Part shown: positions 22,657 to 38,670 of the stretch, piece by piece
Layout of the letters: each line of letters opens with the position of its first letter
How positions within the stretch are numbered: position 1 is the stretch's first letter
NCBI GenBank assembly: GCA_027186245.1
Contig: CP114485.1
Span: forward strand, 9,328,001 to 9,392,000
Length of the DNA: 64,000 nt
Direction of reading: 5' to 3'
DNA from: Coriaria nepalensis
Lineage: Eukaryota; Streptophyta; Magnoliopsida; Cucurbitales; Coriariaceae
The notes under the pieces: generated by a model
Told to the model about the DNA's origin: nothing
Databases searched by the model: none
Seen by the model: only the letters and a program-made list of their open reading frames with translations
Translations under genes and position numbers: made by a program

Positions 22657-25600
22657 CTATTGAATTCCTATCAACCGGGCATAGTCCACCCACCTAGCAA
22701 GGCAAAATTATGAGCAAGAATAAGTTTCTGTGCAGTCAAAAGCATATCTATATGTATATAATAAGAGACCAATCATTTGTAAGTACTTCAATAAACTTTA
22801 AAGGAGGGAATAAAAAAATTCTCACAATAATGAACCGAGGTATGTGTTGCCCGTTCTAACGGCGAAGCAAATAGCACTCAGTATAAGCTTGTGTTTGTGT
22901 AGCAGAGGTTCCAAAATACGTTGTTCAATAACACCGGCTAATACTTGGTACCTATCATATACGAAAGATATATTGGCATAAATATATAAATTTCCTCATC
23001 CTCATATAGAATGGATAATAATCAGTCTAGAATGGTAATCGAATGAACATGCCGAAATCTTATGTTGTTTCAGGTTTGCAAGATCAAATTATATGACAAG
23101 TGAAGATGATCGAACAAAATATATATATTCTCAACCCTGCTCATTTTTCTTTTTCTTTTTTTGGTCCTTTTAGAATTTGAATTATGAACAGATTTGAAGA
23201 ATTAGACGAAACATATGTACCTGAGGTTGCTAGAAACTGACATGTATACACCATAGGCAACACTGGTGGATAGTACGGGCACGTTTTCTACTTCTTCTGC
23301 AGAAGTCTTATTGACAGCCTTCCTTGCATTGATCAAGGCATTTGTCACACTCGTTCCAACCTAAAGCATTGCAAACAAAATAAGATGATTGTCTAGCATT
23401 TCCTTGAGAGTAAGGCTAAGCAGAGAATAGATTGCTACATGTATTTGATGCATGAAAAGATGTTTAGATAACAGAAGCAAGGCATAAAGAAACAGAGACA
23501 CCAAATATTACATATTGAAAAAAGCACAAAATTATTTCCTTATTGAGTTGGTGAATGAATAAGAAACTGTTGAGAAAATAATGGTCGATTTTTCCAAATT
23601 TTGTCAATCAAGCAAAGAAAAAAAAATATAAGGTAGACGTAGACAGATATACTAAGAAAATTATAGTATAGAACTACAAAATCAAGAATGATGGGTCAAT
23701 ACGTTTAAAAGATTACTGAGTACATGAAGGATATAGAGTTTGAAAAAGGCCTAGAAAAGAGAAGTATCATAAAATCCATATCTGTCAAAGATAAATTTCA
23801 GATCTACGTGGCAAGAATTTGTGTATGGAAGCTAAACTTCCATACAAGGTTGAGAGTTTTAAGGGTTTCATCAAAGAGGCAGTCTGGTTTGATCAAGTTG
23901 AAAAACCCCCCAACACATTGGTAAGCTAGCATGTCGTGTTCAAAATCTTATACTCTGGCGATATCACAAGTGCTCAAATAAAGGGATAAAAGGAGAAAAA
24001 GATGTTATGAAGTGGAGGATAAGATTTTGAACTGAACAAACATAATAAGAATCATGAGGAAACAAACTGAGACTGAATTAAAGAGATTGTGGCACAGTTG
24101 ATGTGGTCAACAAAGTGCAGTTAAATTGAACTTCCAACTTCTTTCCTTATGTACAGTTAATGAAACATTGTTTTTAAAGGATGTCTCTTATTTGGTGATG
24201 AAAAATGAAGATGCAGAAGAGGAAAATAAAAATAAAAATAAAACTTCACAAGAACATTATCAAAATATAAGCATATGGGGGCTGAAAGGCAGTGGAACAT
24301 TTTTTTTTACATAAATTAAACAGTTGTCAACACTTATAGAAAGATGCTGACACTTAAAATGCTACTCAAATTAAGGAAAATACAAAGAAAATTGGATGCT
24401 TACCAGTGATGACGCGGTGCCAACTGCAAAAAGCTTTGCCCCATTACGCTGCACAGAAAGCCCAAGAAACATGAAATATATTATCATCGTGTCATCTTCA
24501 ATATAAACAGAACATATTAGAGCTTTGCTTACCACTATGGCACCAAATCTATGTAACAATGAATATGATGTTCCAGAGAGAGCGACCTGCATTATTGGTT
24601 GAAAAGTAAATTGGCATCTAAATTTTAGAAATTAAATAAAATTCATTTAATACACTTAACATAAGCACTAACCTGAAACGCATTGTCAGGACAATTATGG
24701 AAGAACCTAGCAACAGTGCCAGCTCCTAATGCAAGGGGTGGTCGGAGAGATACAGTCGGAGCAGGAAGATAAACAAGCATGAAATCTGCAATTACAGCCA
24801 TTACCTGGAAAATAGAGACAATATAATGGAAATAAAACCAAGGAAACGAAAATTATGCTTGACCAGAAAAGAAAACATACATGTTCGCAAATTTACAAAA
24901 AAGAAAAACAAGCATGAAATCATCTTGTTTTTTATATCCAAGTTTGCATCAGATGTATTAACATGAGGTTGCTGTCCTCAGGCCTCATGTTTCCTTGTGA
25001 TAGGTAACTGTTAGTAAAGATTCTAATAAGAACTAAAATAAAATTTAGGTCTTTTACTGTACCCTAGAGTGCCTAATGTGACAAAATAAACAGGGCTAGT
25101 GTATAAGTGGAGAGCTTCAAAAATGAGAAGAAGACAAATCAATCAATGTAAAAGTAAAAAACAAAACACAGACACTGCAATTGTACCTGTGGCAATTTGT
25201 CTCAGTGAATGCTACAAAACTACTTTTCTAAGTACCTTCGTGAGAGTCCTACTACCCATCTTCAAAACACCTCTCTCAGAAAGTGCTTTTATTTCAACAA
25301 TCATTTGCAAATTTAAATTCTCCAACCAACAATAGACTTTGATCTAAACTATCAGCAATGGACATACGATCCACATATATGGTTTGCTAATCTAGCTTTA
25401 AGCACATCTGTTCCACATATACTGTCCATTTCTATATTCCTCCGGTGATACAGCCATCGATATACCAAATACAACAAGCATCATTCAGCAGAGTATGCAA
25501 TTCAAATTCTCAGACAGTATTATTGAAAGCACAGCCAAAAAAATTGACACAAGAAATATACTTATGTCAACATTTGTAAGGGGCAGTGAGGTGGTACAGC

Positions 25601-27307
25601 AAAATAAAATTTCTAGAAATTATGTGATAGATAATAGAGGCATACCACATCTGCAAAAACGACCTCCAGCTCATTAAAAAAATTTTCCCTACGGCGCTCA
25701 TACTCTGCAGCAGTCTGTAAAATAAATAAGGAAACTTAACAGCAACAATAACAAAGCAGGGGAAGAGAAACTATTACTCAACTACAGTCTAATTGATTAA
25801 GATAATGTTGTTTTCAGATTTAATGCCAAGAACAATGCAGGTACCTACATCTGTCGCTCAACCTTGTCTAAATGTTTGAGAAAAGTGGCATTGCCAAAAT
25901 CTTATAAAACTGAGTCATTGCTAAGCTATATCAGCAATAAATAATTAATAAATAGAAAATATTGGACACTAGATTATGCTACTTAAGACAATCTTCAAAA
26001 TCAAGGAAAATAAATGAAATTTGAGTTTTGATATCAGAAATCAAAAGCTATAGCAACTCCACAAATCTTAATTAAAATCAGACTAAATTTTTCCAAGAAC
26101 GTAGAATTTAATTCTTAAATTTTAATGATTATACTCATCAAAAAATTTCTCTCCATTTCCATTCTTTTAATCAACAAATTTTTTGGGGCCAAAATTTAAT
26201 CGACAATATGACTTCAATCATATTTGTGTTTTAATATTATAATGCATTTTAATGAATGTAATTTAATTTTAATTTATCAAAATTATTTATATTTAAATAT
26301 GTAAATTTTTTCCCATTTATAAGGATTTATAAATGCTATGTCAGTTCTACACTAGCTATCTGTCTTACTACCCAATCCTACACTTTCTACCAAGCTTAAG
26401 ACCAATACGACCTCCAACGAGGTAATGACATCTGAGCTTAAAACAAAGAGAATCTCCAGATTCATTCATATATCCACCTCGAGTCTCCTGTGTAAATCTT
26501 ACACAAAGCCAACAATGGAAGTAAGGAACTTACAATCAAATTGACTCAACTAATTCAAACTCACAGTGTATGAGAATGTCAAGCAGAAAAAGGTACTAAT
26601 GTACGTTCTAGAGAAAAAAAAAATGAAAAACTCAACAGCCATTTTGCTATCATGATCTCTCAAATTATAATCATTCCCTAGCCCTGAAGAAAATATAAAC
26701 AATCAAAAACTCATTCAATGATATTTAAAAATAAAAAAAGGGAGTGAGAGTAAAAAATGACCTTTGTAAACATGCCAACGCCACACTCGATGCCGACCTT
26801 GGCCAAGAACAAATCATCGGCTAAAAGTCGCTCCTTGAATCCACCGAACTGAAGCAACCACCGTAACAGAGGTGACTTCTCGAGCTCCAGAAACCTTGAT
26901 ACCACCGCTCCTGGAATTTTACCTCCCTCGATCGCTGCCGCCAAGTCCTTAGGCAGACTCTCAAGCGACTTCCCTGCCTCCGCCAATACCATAAACGCCT
27001 CCGATTTGTTCTTGTCACCAGCATTGTCAGAATCACCGTGATCACCTCCACCTCCACCTCCACCTCCGCCTCCGCTACCACCGGAAGAAGAATCCCGCCC
27101 GTTAATTCCACCTCCGGTAGATGCTGTCAGGAACAGATATCTTTGTTTAGAATCATTGCGGTAGGAGAGTGAGGTGGGGGCGATCGAAAGAGGGGTTATT
27201 TTAAGCCGAAGGTGTATCAAAGATGATGCAGACGACTGAATGGAGTTGTGTTGATTGATCTTGGAGAGAGAGAAAGAGCACGAATTGAAGGAACTGGTGA
27301 ATGCCAT
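22657..27307 (-). CDS. RER4: RETICULATA-RELATED (DUF3411) chloroplast protein, 8 exons
   Basis: Family of chloroplast envelope proteins needed for normal mesophyll and leaf development; the molecular function is not settled. Exons in transcript order: 27307-26762, 25714-25646, 24804-24673, 24586-24533, 24448-24404, 23360-23221, 22951-22826, 22693-22657. Phases match and 1149 nt give 382 residues. Seen: a Ser-rich, basic N-terminus typical of a chloroplast transit peptide (about 1-60), a glycine run at 76-88 coded by a GGA/GGC microsatellite, then the conserved domain. That domain includes LESLPKDLAAAIEGGKIPG, LLQFGGFKERLLADDLFLAK, an ERRRENFFNELEVVFADV stretch, FMLVYLPAPTVSLRPPLAL, FRNGAKLFAVGT-type and VIEQRILEPLLHKHKL blocks, ending WVDYARLIGIQ. 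The start is the ATG at 27307; the longer frame to 27385 begins with GTG. The RER4 name rests on adjacency to a CPK7-like gene. Confidence 0.92.
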
Positions 27308-27419
27308 TGTAATGCGCTGCTGTTGGATTCCCCCTCTCTCCCCTTCTCTCTTTCTCTCTCTCGCTCTTCCAAAAACAGAATGCACGGCGGGGTTGGTAGG
27401 GGTTAGTTAGTACGAAGAG

Positions 27420-29860
27420 ACGGAGTTTATACTAGTAGGGCCGTAGGAGTTCTTTGTCTCTACTGACGGTGAAATGCACGCAATTATCTCAACCGACGGG
27501 TCGGTTTATGTGAAACGACATATCGGATGTTATGAACAAGGAAGATGATGTTTATACATCTCTTATCATACAATGGTTGTTATCACCGGATTGGTTTTGT
27601 TTGATATGGTAAATGACTAAGATTACAATATCAATATGTATAGAAGTCATAAACATTGGATTGCGGTTTGCTTAGGATTTATTACACCAACTTTGGGTTT
27701 TTCAATAACACATTTGTAATATACATGACAACTTCCCTTTTCCCTTTTCTAAAGAAAATTTTCTCGTTATTTATTTTTCTATTTTTTCCATTCTAAAGCG
27801 GACTTGTTGTGTTAACAAAAAGAAAAAAAAAAAAAAAACTTATGGATGAAGTTTACAGCTAATTTGAGGGTGAGAGTCAAAGAGGTTGCTTACTGGCTTA
27901 ATATATTAAAAACAGTGTTGATGAAGTTCTTGGTGAAGAATTATAGCTAATCTATAGAATGACAAACATTTCTAGAGTTAGGCCACCTTGTAGCTAATCT
28001 ATTGATTATATAAAATGTTTTAGTGTTAGTGTTCATAAATTTTAGATGTTATATTCAAATTTTATATTAAAGATTTGATATTAAGGATTAAATAAATAAA
28101 TAAAAATTGAATATAAAATTAAGCCATTTAAAATTTTATAGATATATAATAAGAGTAATTTTTAAGACTTTAGAACCGGACCCAATTCTTCATGAGGAAT
28201 AACTAGATCTATTTGATTGGGTTTCTTGCAAACGAATATTGGATCGAACCACTTGAATTCCTCATGAATAACCGGATTAATTCGAGTTTGAATATCTCAC
28301 GAAGAAACCGAATCGTTTTGGTCGATTTTTTGGGAAAAGTCGGATATTTTTTTATCTATTTTCATAAAAATCGGATCAAGTTTCATTTTGTTATACTAAT
28401 ATTTTTTATTTACCAAAAAAACTAATAATAATGATGTGGCATGCCATGTTGATGGCCATATCATGCAAAATGTCACATCAACCATTTTTTCTAAAAAGCT
28501 AATTATAGGGATAAAAATATTTTATTTCAAAAATTATAGGGATAAAAATATTTTATTTCAAAAAAAATACGAATTCATAAAAATCGAATTATATATAAAT
28601 TAAAAAGTTAATTAATTCATAAAAATAACGGTGGACAAAAGTCGAGTCTTAATAAAATTTTAAGACTAGAAATAAGACACTTAGATTGTTATGTAGCTTT
28701 TTCCAAAAAGCTCTTCAATCACGTATAACACCAATTGGAGGAGAAGAAAACTTTCTGAGGATTTGGTCTGTAAGTGTATAGGATGCGGAGAAGAACACTT
28801 TGTTCTTTTGTTCTTATAATTGTTTCATGCTTTAATTTTTATATTTTATCGTTTAAATAATATAACATATGCTTGGCTAACAAATGAGTTCATATCAGAT
28901 CTAAAATTTTTAAATTACTATTTCGGGTGTCGGATTGCTCCGCATAATTTATCGAACATAATGGTTGATGTTGATTAGTTAATTGGGTAAATTCATATTT
29001 CATTAGTTTGCGAGGAAACATGATAGAGTTAATGACTGTTCAAAAAAGCATACATACAAATAAAAAAAAGAAAGTTATACACTACTATTGACTTGATAGA
29101 ATAATAAGTTGAGATTCTTTATTTGTTACTTCAATGCAAGCACCCAACAAAGATTTTGAACCTCTTTCTTAAATCTTGATATAGCAAATTGCATGATATA
29201 TATTTCTTTTCTGAAAGGACCCAACTGAGATTTTCACTTCAATTTGGGATTTTGAGTATGTATGTTTACTAAAATTTATTTGGGGTCTCAACTATAGATG
29301 TATTTATTTAGGAGCTACTGATTCAGATGCTTTCTAGTCTGAAACATGTTGTATCCAGGGGAATTGAAGACTAATAATCTATATTTCTTCTTCATAGTAA
29401 TTTTCTTCAAAACTCATATTATACATCTTTCATCAACATGTTATGGTTCAACTGGATATGCTTTAGAATAGTAATTTTGCCAAGATGTATTACGCAATCA
29501 GCATATTAGGCTGGTAGTAAGACTGTTGTCAATTTGCATCCTGTATTTGGTTCTTCCAGTTGCAAAACCAACTCAATTGAGCTATGTTGTTTTATAGATT
29601 GTCTAGCATGCAAATTGTTGTTATATGATGAAGTCTAATTACTAAATTCTTTAGAGTTTGATCTTAGTTTTTATTTATTATTTTTTTATTTTTAAATTGA
29701 AATTTGTGCTTGATTTTGATTTAATGGTTTTTTCTTCATTTGTAATATGAAATAGAATATACAAAAAAAAAAAAAAATCAAAGAAAAGCAGAGGGGATAA
29801 GAGCGATCAAATTACATGAACAGATCAATGGATGCAAATCTTCTTAATGCCTTGCTAAAT
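27420..29860. other. Intergenic region upstream of the RER gene, no gene seen
   Basis: AT-rich, with stops in every frame. It includes the RER promoter at the left edge. A 31-bp direct repeat (aattatagggataaaaatat…) occurs at 28501 and 28532. No transposon domain was recognised before the copia fragment. Confidence 0.5.
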
Positions 29861-29869
29861 CAAGATAAA

Positions 29870-31075
29870 TTAGGAAATGGAGTTAGGCAAATCTAAACCA
29901 TCATCAATTACAACTTTCATCGGTGCCACGAAATTAATGATCATACTAGACAAGTCTGAGCTGATGTTGTGGGAAGTGCCAGATTCAACTAACCATTTTG
30001 AATCCTTAGCGGAAGCAGTAGTAACCCAATTTGCCATAGTCTCGTGGAGTGAAATTGTTAGACATAATGGTAGTGTGTCCAAAATGACCACATAACTGAC
30101 ATTTGGAATTCTAGGATTTATTATTTTGTTATTAAAGCCCATGTTCTTAGACTGACTTGGATAAAAGGATTTTCGTTGCTGAGAGCTAGAGGTGGCAATT
30201 CATGCTGGCACGGCCTGGTTTGGATATGGATGGATTGTGTCGTGTCATGCCCGGTATGGATTGGCTTGTGTCGTGACCGTGTCTGTGTCCGTGCCTAAAA
30301 ATAAGGGTACGACATGACACAAATACAGTAATAGGCCATAAACGTATTGTGCCGGCCAATGGGTCTGTTCCATGCTGTGCCCGACTCGTGGGCCCATGTC
30401 ATGCCCGGCTCATGTCAGACATTCAAAAATCAAACTCAATTATTACTCACTTCATAGCTACATAGGCAAGCAGAGTATTAATTATAATACTTGATAGATC
30501 GATGGGGCTTTCGATCTATCGAGTATCATAATTGCTAGTCTATGAAGCAAGTATGATTAAAAAAAAAAGTGATTGTTAATGCATTAGAAGTTAGCACTAT
30601 TAAAATAAATAAATTATTTTATTACACATTATAAAATAAATAAATAATCGTTATTAACAGTTATTATTTAGTATATTAAAAATTAATATCATTAATAATT
30701 AAAATTATAAATAAACTATAAAAAATATTATTTAGTCAAATAAAATCTTACATTAATCGAAAAATTTCAACATACAAAATGATTTTTGAACAAAAAACAC
30801 TTACGACTAGGAGGCTTCACACGGGATCAAAAGGGCAGTGTCGTGCTCCATGCTAGCACCGGAAATCCGTGCCGTTCCATGCCGTGTCGGCCCATATGCC
30901 CGCATGATTGGGCACGACACAACACGACTAACCCGTGTTATGCTCGTGCTCGTGCCATACTTTTGTCATGTCGTACCGTACATACTCGTACCAGTACGGC
31001 TCATTTTGCCACCTCTAATGAAAGCTTTTGAAATGTTGGGTTAGGCTTCGCATATTGCCCTTGAAGCGATTAGAT
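29870..31075 (-). pseudogene. Ty1/copia Gag-protease fragment, interrupted by a hAT-like element
   Basis: The minus-strand frame at 30142-29870 ends in a segment with ANWVTTASAKDSKWLVESGT followed by SHNISSDL. This is the D/ESGxSHN protease start of copia polyproteins (usually WLVDSGASHN). A degenerate zinc-knuckle region precedes it. Upstream on the same strand, beyond the hAT-like element, residues like GNMRSLTQHFKSF fit the Gag tail. The Asp of the DSG motif is replaced by Glu. It is a decayed fragment. Confidence 0.7.
30187..31017. mobile_element. hAT-like non-autonomous element, 831 bp, with near-identical ends
   Basis: The left end reads tagaggtggcaa and the right end is its exact inverse, ttgccacctcta, a typical plant hAT terminus. 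Flanks 30179-30186 (ctgagagc) and 31018-31025 (atgaaagc) agree at 6 of 8 bases, as expected for an aged 8-bp target duplication. Subterminal regions are rich in inverted GGCACGG/CGTGCC and TGTCGTG words. No transposase is encoded. It split the minus-strand copia fragment. Confidence 0.82.
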
Positions 31076-31970
31076 GAGTGTGATGGACCCGAGCGTACTG
31101 TATAATAATAAGCTGAGGGAATTAGATTTTGCGATGATGCCTCTAGACGATGCAGGTAGGTTTCATGAGCAACAACATATCATGCAACAACAACATTACA
31201 TTTACTTTGTGCATTATCATTATTATTTTTTGTGCTCCTACAGTTATTTTGATCTTTTTCTATTTTACTTCTATTTGTTTCTTATTAAATATATGATTCT
31301 TTACCTTTTATAATTAATTTACTATGATTATCAAATTAGTAGAATTATAGTTTTAATTAAGGGTTAGAATTTTAAGAACTTAAATTATGAATATAACACT
31401 TTACATTTTTTTTTTCTTATTAGAAATTAATATATTTGTTTTACGACTTTTTTTTCTTTCTAATATCCATGTGTGTATATAGTGAAAATTATTTAATTAT
31501 GTTATAGATAATAAAAAAAAATTCTAAATTTTAATTTATGCAATTTTCTTGACCTCATTACAATCATTAAAAAAAAAATTTTAATTCCGTTACATATAAA
31601 TAAAACCAAGAGTTCTTAACTCTGAGATAAATCATACCTAAAATTAATTATCTTATGTTAATCAATAATGATTATCATTTACTAATTAAGTCTTATTTCT
31701 ATAATAGTATCTTACCAAATTTTAATTAGTTACTACAAAGTCATTAAGGGTTCGAACACTAGTATTATATAAGGATAAGCTTTCGCGTCTAGTTTTTCTC
31801 AATTGAAGAGACCATTTATGAGAACCCTAACGTCTTAGCTAGTGCATTGGCATGATGGCATCCACCAAACGATACGTTCCCAACTTTCTAGAACCAACAA
31901 CTGCTGTGTTTTAGATACAGCAACACACATGGCGACCGGCTATAGGTCAAGACACTCGTTTGGGCTAAGA
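31076..31970. other. AT-rich intergenic region and PsbTn promoter
   Basis: No gene recognised between the copia fragment and PsbTn. An I-box-like GATAAG at 31774, a light-gene motif, lies about 300 bp before the PsbTn start. Confidence 0.4.
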
Positions 31971-31975
31971 AAATG

Positions 31976-31990
31976 GATTATATATAATAG
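31976..31990 (+). promoter_or_regulatory. Probable TATA box of the PsbTn gene
   Basis: The motif ggattatatataatag lies about 90 bp upstream of the PsbTn ATG at 32076, a distance that suits a short plant leader. Inferred from position and motif only. Confidence 0.5.
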
Positions 31991-32075
31991 CCTCTACCCA
32001 TAACTTTCAACCTCTTTATACTTCCTGCATTGCAATTAACTTTCATCAACCAAAACAAAAAACTGCACAAAATCA

Positions 32076-33144
32076 ATGGCAGCTTTCATGCCCATGACAT
32101 CCTCACATGTAGGAGCTACAACTTCAAATATCAAACAACCTCATAGACCGATTAGCACCCATAAATGGTGTTAGGCCCAATTTCGGGATAGCCTCAATTA
32201 GAGTAAGGGACACCGAAGCTAAGGCGGGGTTGGCATATATTAGAGTAATTGAGTATGAAAAGAAGATGATGGCTGAAGCCGAGATTAGATAGGGCTGGGG
32301 AGAGCATCATCCAATAGGACAATAAGGTAAATCGGATAACAGAACATCATGCGACGTAGAGGCTAAGCACGGTATTTCCTTGCTCAGCTTAGATTTGAAC
32401 ACGGATATACTAAAGGAGTGGACATATGGAAATCAACTGACACCTGAGTGAGAATATACCCCTAACGTGTCAGATTGGAGCGGTGTCGTTGCACGCTGAG
32501 ATAACTCTTGGTGGGAAGCTGATCTCTACTGTGTTAGAAGGGAGAGCGCTGAAATCCATCATGGAGCAGGGAAGGATTAGGATATTGAGTAATGAGAGTT
32601 GGACACGTGTAAAACTGTCTAGGATTTCTCAATCTTATCCAGGTATAATAGCCAAATGATATAATAGAATAAGGTAATGCATTTTTTCGTAAGAGAAGAA
32701 CAATTCTTTCTATAGACTCTCCTTACATCCTTCTATAAAATTAATTAAAGTATCGGAAAGGGATTGGCCGACCACCTTCCTAGCCGTAGTTTGTTAGTGA
32801 GTTCAGGTATTGATCTTGGAACATACTATAGTCGGTAGAGCCCTTCGTAGTAGACGTAAATCTACGTCAACAAAAGGCTCAACACTATAAAAGCTTCAAT
32901 TAGATCAAGCAAAGGAGAATTGAAGAAAGAGGAGAGCAGAAATATTAGCGGGAATGCTACCGGTGGAAGGAGAGACCTTGTTGTTCTAGGAGCTGTAGCT
33001 ATGGCGGCAATTGCATATGATTCTGTCGCTGAAAAGAGCGCAATGGCAGCAGATGAGGAGCCAAAGGCAGGTACTTCTGATGCCAAGAAGAAGTATGCTC
33101 CCGTCTGTGTTATTATGCCTACTGCTAGAATAAGTCACAAATGA
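32076..33144 (+). pseudogene. PSBTN: Nuclear photosystem II 5-kDa protein PsbTn, split by a solo LTR
   Basis: PsbTn is a small lumenal photosystem II subunit made in the nucleus and sent through chloroplast and thylakoid membranes. The 5' part (32076-32168) encodes a transit-peptide start, MAAFMPMTSSHVGATTSN and on to HKW. The 3' part (32878-33144) encodes the rest: a GGRRDL motif, a hydrophobic thylakoid-transfer segment ending AMAADEEPK, and the mature region with AKKKYAPVCV and MPTARISHK. The two parts share one frame (about 119 residues in all) but are separated by a 704-bp solo LTR (32169-32872) and its target-site copy. Reading through meets a stop two codons into the LTR. In addition the usual ICxx ending reads ISHK, so the second of two conserved cysteines is lost. 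It is very likely a pseudogene unless the LTR is spliced out. Identification is strong through the C-terminal motif. Confidence 0.87.
32169..32872 (+). mobile_element. Solo LTR (Tat-type gypsy family) inside PsbTn, 704 bp
   Basis: Bounded by TGTTAG and TCAACA, so TGTT/AACA inverted ends. Direct flanks are aatgg (32164-32168) and aaagg (32873-32877), a 4-of-5 match to a 5-bp target duplication. Its interior (agagcatcatccaatagga) and its end (cttcgtagtagacgtaaatc then tacgtcaaca) resemble the Tat-type LTR at 38054-38670 (gagcatcacccaaaagata; gcatcaaca). No internal retroelement sequence is present, so it is a solo LTR left by recombination. Strand is chosen by agreement with the LTR at 38054. 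Confidence 0.8.
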
Positions 33145-33545
33145 TTGGTTGTCTTGATATGTACAAATATGCAGTGTGCACCTTAAATTTACTCCATTAT
33201 GGCTTTAATTTTAAGCATGAGACAATTGTTTGTTTTTGCAGTGTTGTTTATTGTTTAGACATTGGATTTCTATAGCAATAAAATAACTAATAATAAACAT
33301 AATATACAACAGAATCACCCATTGAGGTCAAAACTGATCATCCTATATATACCACTTCCTTTCTAGCACTACTCTCATCCCTTCCTTTTACTTCAAGTAT
33401 ACGTACAAAGCAAATCCTAAAAGCTGCCTCTTTGAAAAATAGATGCTTCATCTTGATCACTAACACAAAGTGAATGAAATATAGTAACCCAAGAAAAAAA
33501 AAGGAATTTTCTTCCCCTTGTTTTTTCCCCTCTACCATCTTGAGT

Positions 33546-36921
<3,376 letters not shown>

Positions 36922-36999
36922 GAATTCCACAATTGTTGCTGTGATTCCAAATTTTCTGAGATTATTTTACAAAAGCCAAATGTGGTTAATGACTAAATA

Positions 37000-38050
37000 G
37001 GTACAGAGCTTCTCAATAACTAGAAGAAAATCATGGAAAGGACATTATGGGAATCTGATAGTTTGAAATCAATATGAACAATTCAGAAACAACTTAGATA
37101 AGAGCTTAACATGTGAAAAAACATTAATTTTCTTCGTAGAATTTCACCAAATTGCACAGAAATGTTAGAAAATACAAACGCACCTGGGAACTTTTGCAAG
37201 ATCCTTACAGCCAAGAAGAATACCCAGATGGGTTTTTTTTGATGGTACAGACCTTGATGATACGAAAAATATGAATTTGATCAAGGGTTCGAACGTCCCA
37301 TGGATTCTCACATAGAATCAAAGTTTTTTTTTCATTTTCTTCAATTTTCTTTCAAACCATAAATGTTTTTGGTTTCTATTGAACTTCTAGAATTGATGCA
37401 AATAAGCATATATTTTCAAATAAAACTGGGCTTGCAATAACATCTACATTTTTTTTTTCTTTTGCCTCAATTATTTGTTCTGTTTGTAATGAAACTAAAA
37501 AAATAACCCATTCTCCATTTCTTGGGTACTTTTGAGGTTTACATGCAAACAGAACCATCCTTTTTTTTTTTCTAAAAATGAAAACAAAGAAAGCGACTAC
37601 TAAATTTGTTTGCCTTTCATTTATTTATCCTCTAATTTGCAGATTCTAATCCAAATCCCTGATGAGTATATATATATATATATATATAATAAATAGTAAA
37701 GGGCTGGAAGCTCAGAACGTAGAAGAACAATTTACAACATCAGCATATCTTTATTTATTACGTATATACTAGCTTTTGAGCGTCTTGAACCCGATGCACC
37801 GGAATAATTAATTATATATATATATATATATTGTTATTGTTAATTGGAAGATTAATTTAATTATTTGTTTTTATAAGAAGATTTCAAGTATTTTTATCAT
37901 AATTAAATAATTTTAGTTATTAATTTAAATATATTTTTTAAAAAGAGAATTATTTTTCCCGTTGTTAGTAATTAGTATGATTTGTTCGGTCGATTGAGTA
38001 ATGTACACGTTGATGACAAAGTAAATATTGCTATATATTTAATAAATCAC
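37000..38050. other. Upstream region of the kinase gene, no gene seen
   Basis: Contains the presumed leader and promoter of the minus-strand kinase gene, with pyrimidine-rich tracts on its sense strand. (TA)n microsatellites occur at about 37667-37688 and 37815-37831. No further coding sequence was seen. Confidence 0.45.
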
Positions 38051-38053
38051 AAT

Positions 38054-38670
38054 TGTTGGCGGCGAGAAACATGATCCTCAGTCTCGGTAGGAGCTGAACT
38101 CATTTAGGGAGATCTTGTGTACGTGGGTTTATCTGAGGCTAGTTGTGAACATTGATGGGGCCGAGGTTGGGCCAGTCTCAGTAAAGTGGATGCGCTTGAT
38201 GATTATCAAGATTAGATGAGCCGAGGCTGATGATATAGTGGGTCGACTGACCTAGCTAGGGGGAGCATCACCCAAAAGATATGACTAGAGACTAGATGAG
38301 TATGATGGAGATCCCAGCCATTGTCCCTAGGAGTTTTAGACTCCCTCATTGAGACTTTGAAGCTAGACAGAACTAGGGTATGTGATCCATGGGTGAAGCC
38401 CAATCATAGCCAAGTAGATGGAGGGACCATTAGGGGTTTGCCTACGAACGAAACCTGTAAAAGGAGAGTTAAATCTAGAGGACAGGTACACAATTCTTAG
38501 CCCCGCTTTGCCTCTCTCAAACTCCAAAATAACCCTAATTAACTTGATTGTCAGAGGGGGTGCTTTGGCCATCACCTCGGTGTCTCCTTATTTGATATGT
38601 GCAGGTATGTTCAGCTCTGGAACACTCTAGGTGGTGGATCCCTTCAGAAGAACAAAAATCTGCATCAACA
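38054..38670 (+). mobile_element. 5' LTR of a Tat-type gypsy element, 617 bp
   Basis: Starts TGTTGGCGGC and ends GCATCAACA, and is followed at 38671 by gcatagcatcgaccgtgggga, a degenerate primer-binding stretch (compare TTGGCGCCGACCGTGGGGA). A plus-strand Gag fragment follows. A matching 3' LTR was not found within the window. Confidence 0.7.

Noticed and set aside
23724..23924. Plus-strand frame inside an RER intron
   Set aside because: It lies within intron 5 of the minus-strand gene and shows no family resemblance.
27308..27385. N-terminal extension of the RER protein
   Set aside because: The extended frame starts with GTG. The ATG at 27307 begins a normal transit-peptide sequence.
32169..32872. 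Interpretation of the PsbTn interruption as an ordinary intron
   Set aside because: The borders fit TG...CA with a near-perfect 5-bp flank duplication, and the ends match Tat-type LTRs. Splicing of the LTR is still possible but is not needed to explain the structure.
36922..36930. Three-residue extension before MGNWCG in the kinase
   Set aside because: It starts with GTG, and the myristoylation site needs Met-Gly at the very start, which the ATG at 36921 gives.
37255..37310. tRNA-like B box (gggttcgaac)
   Set aside because: No A box at the right distance and no cloverleaf can be formed around it.
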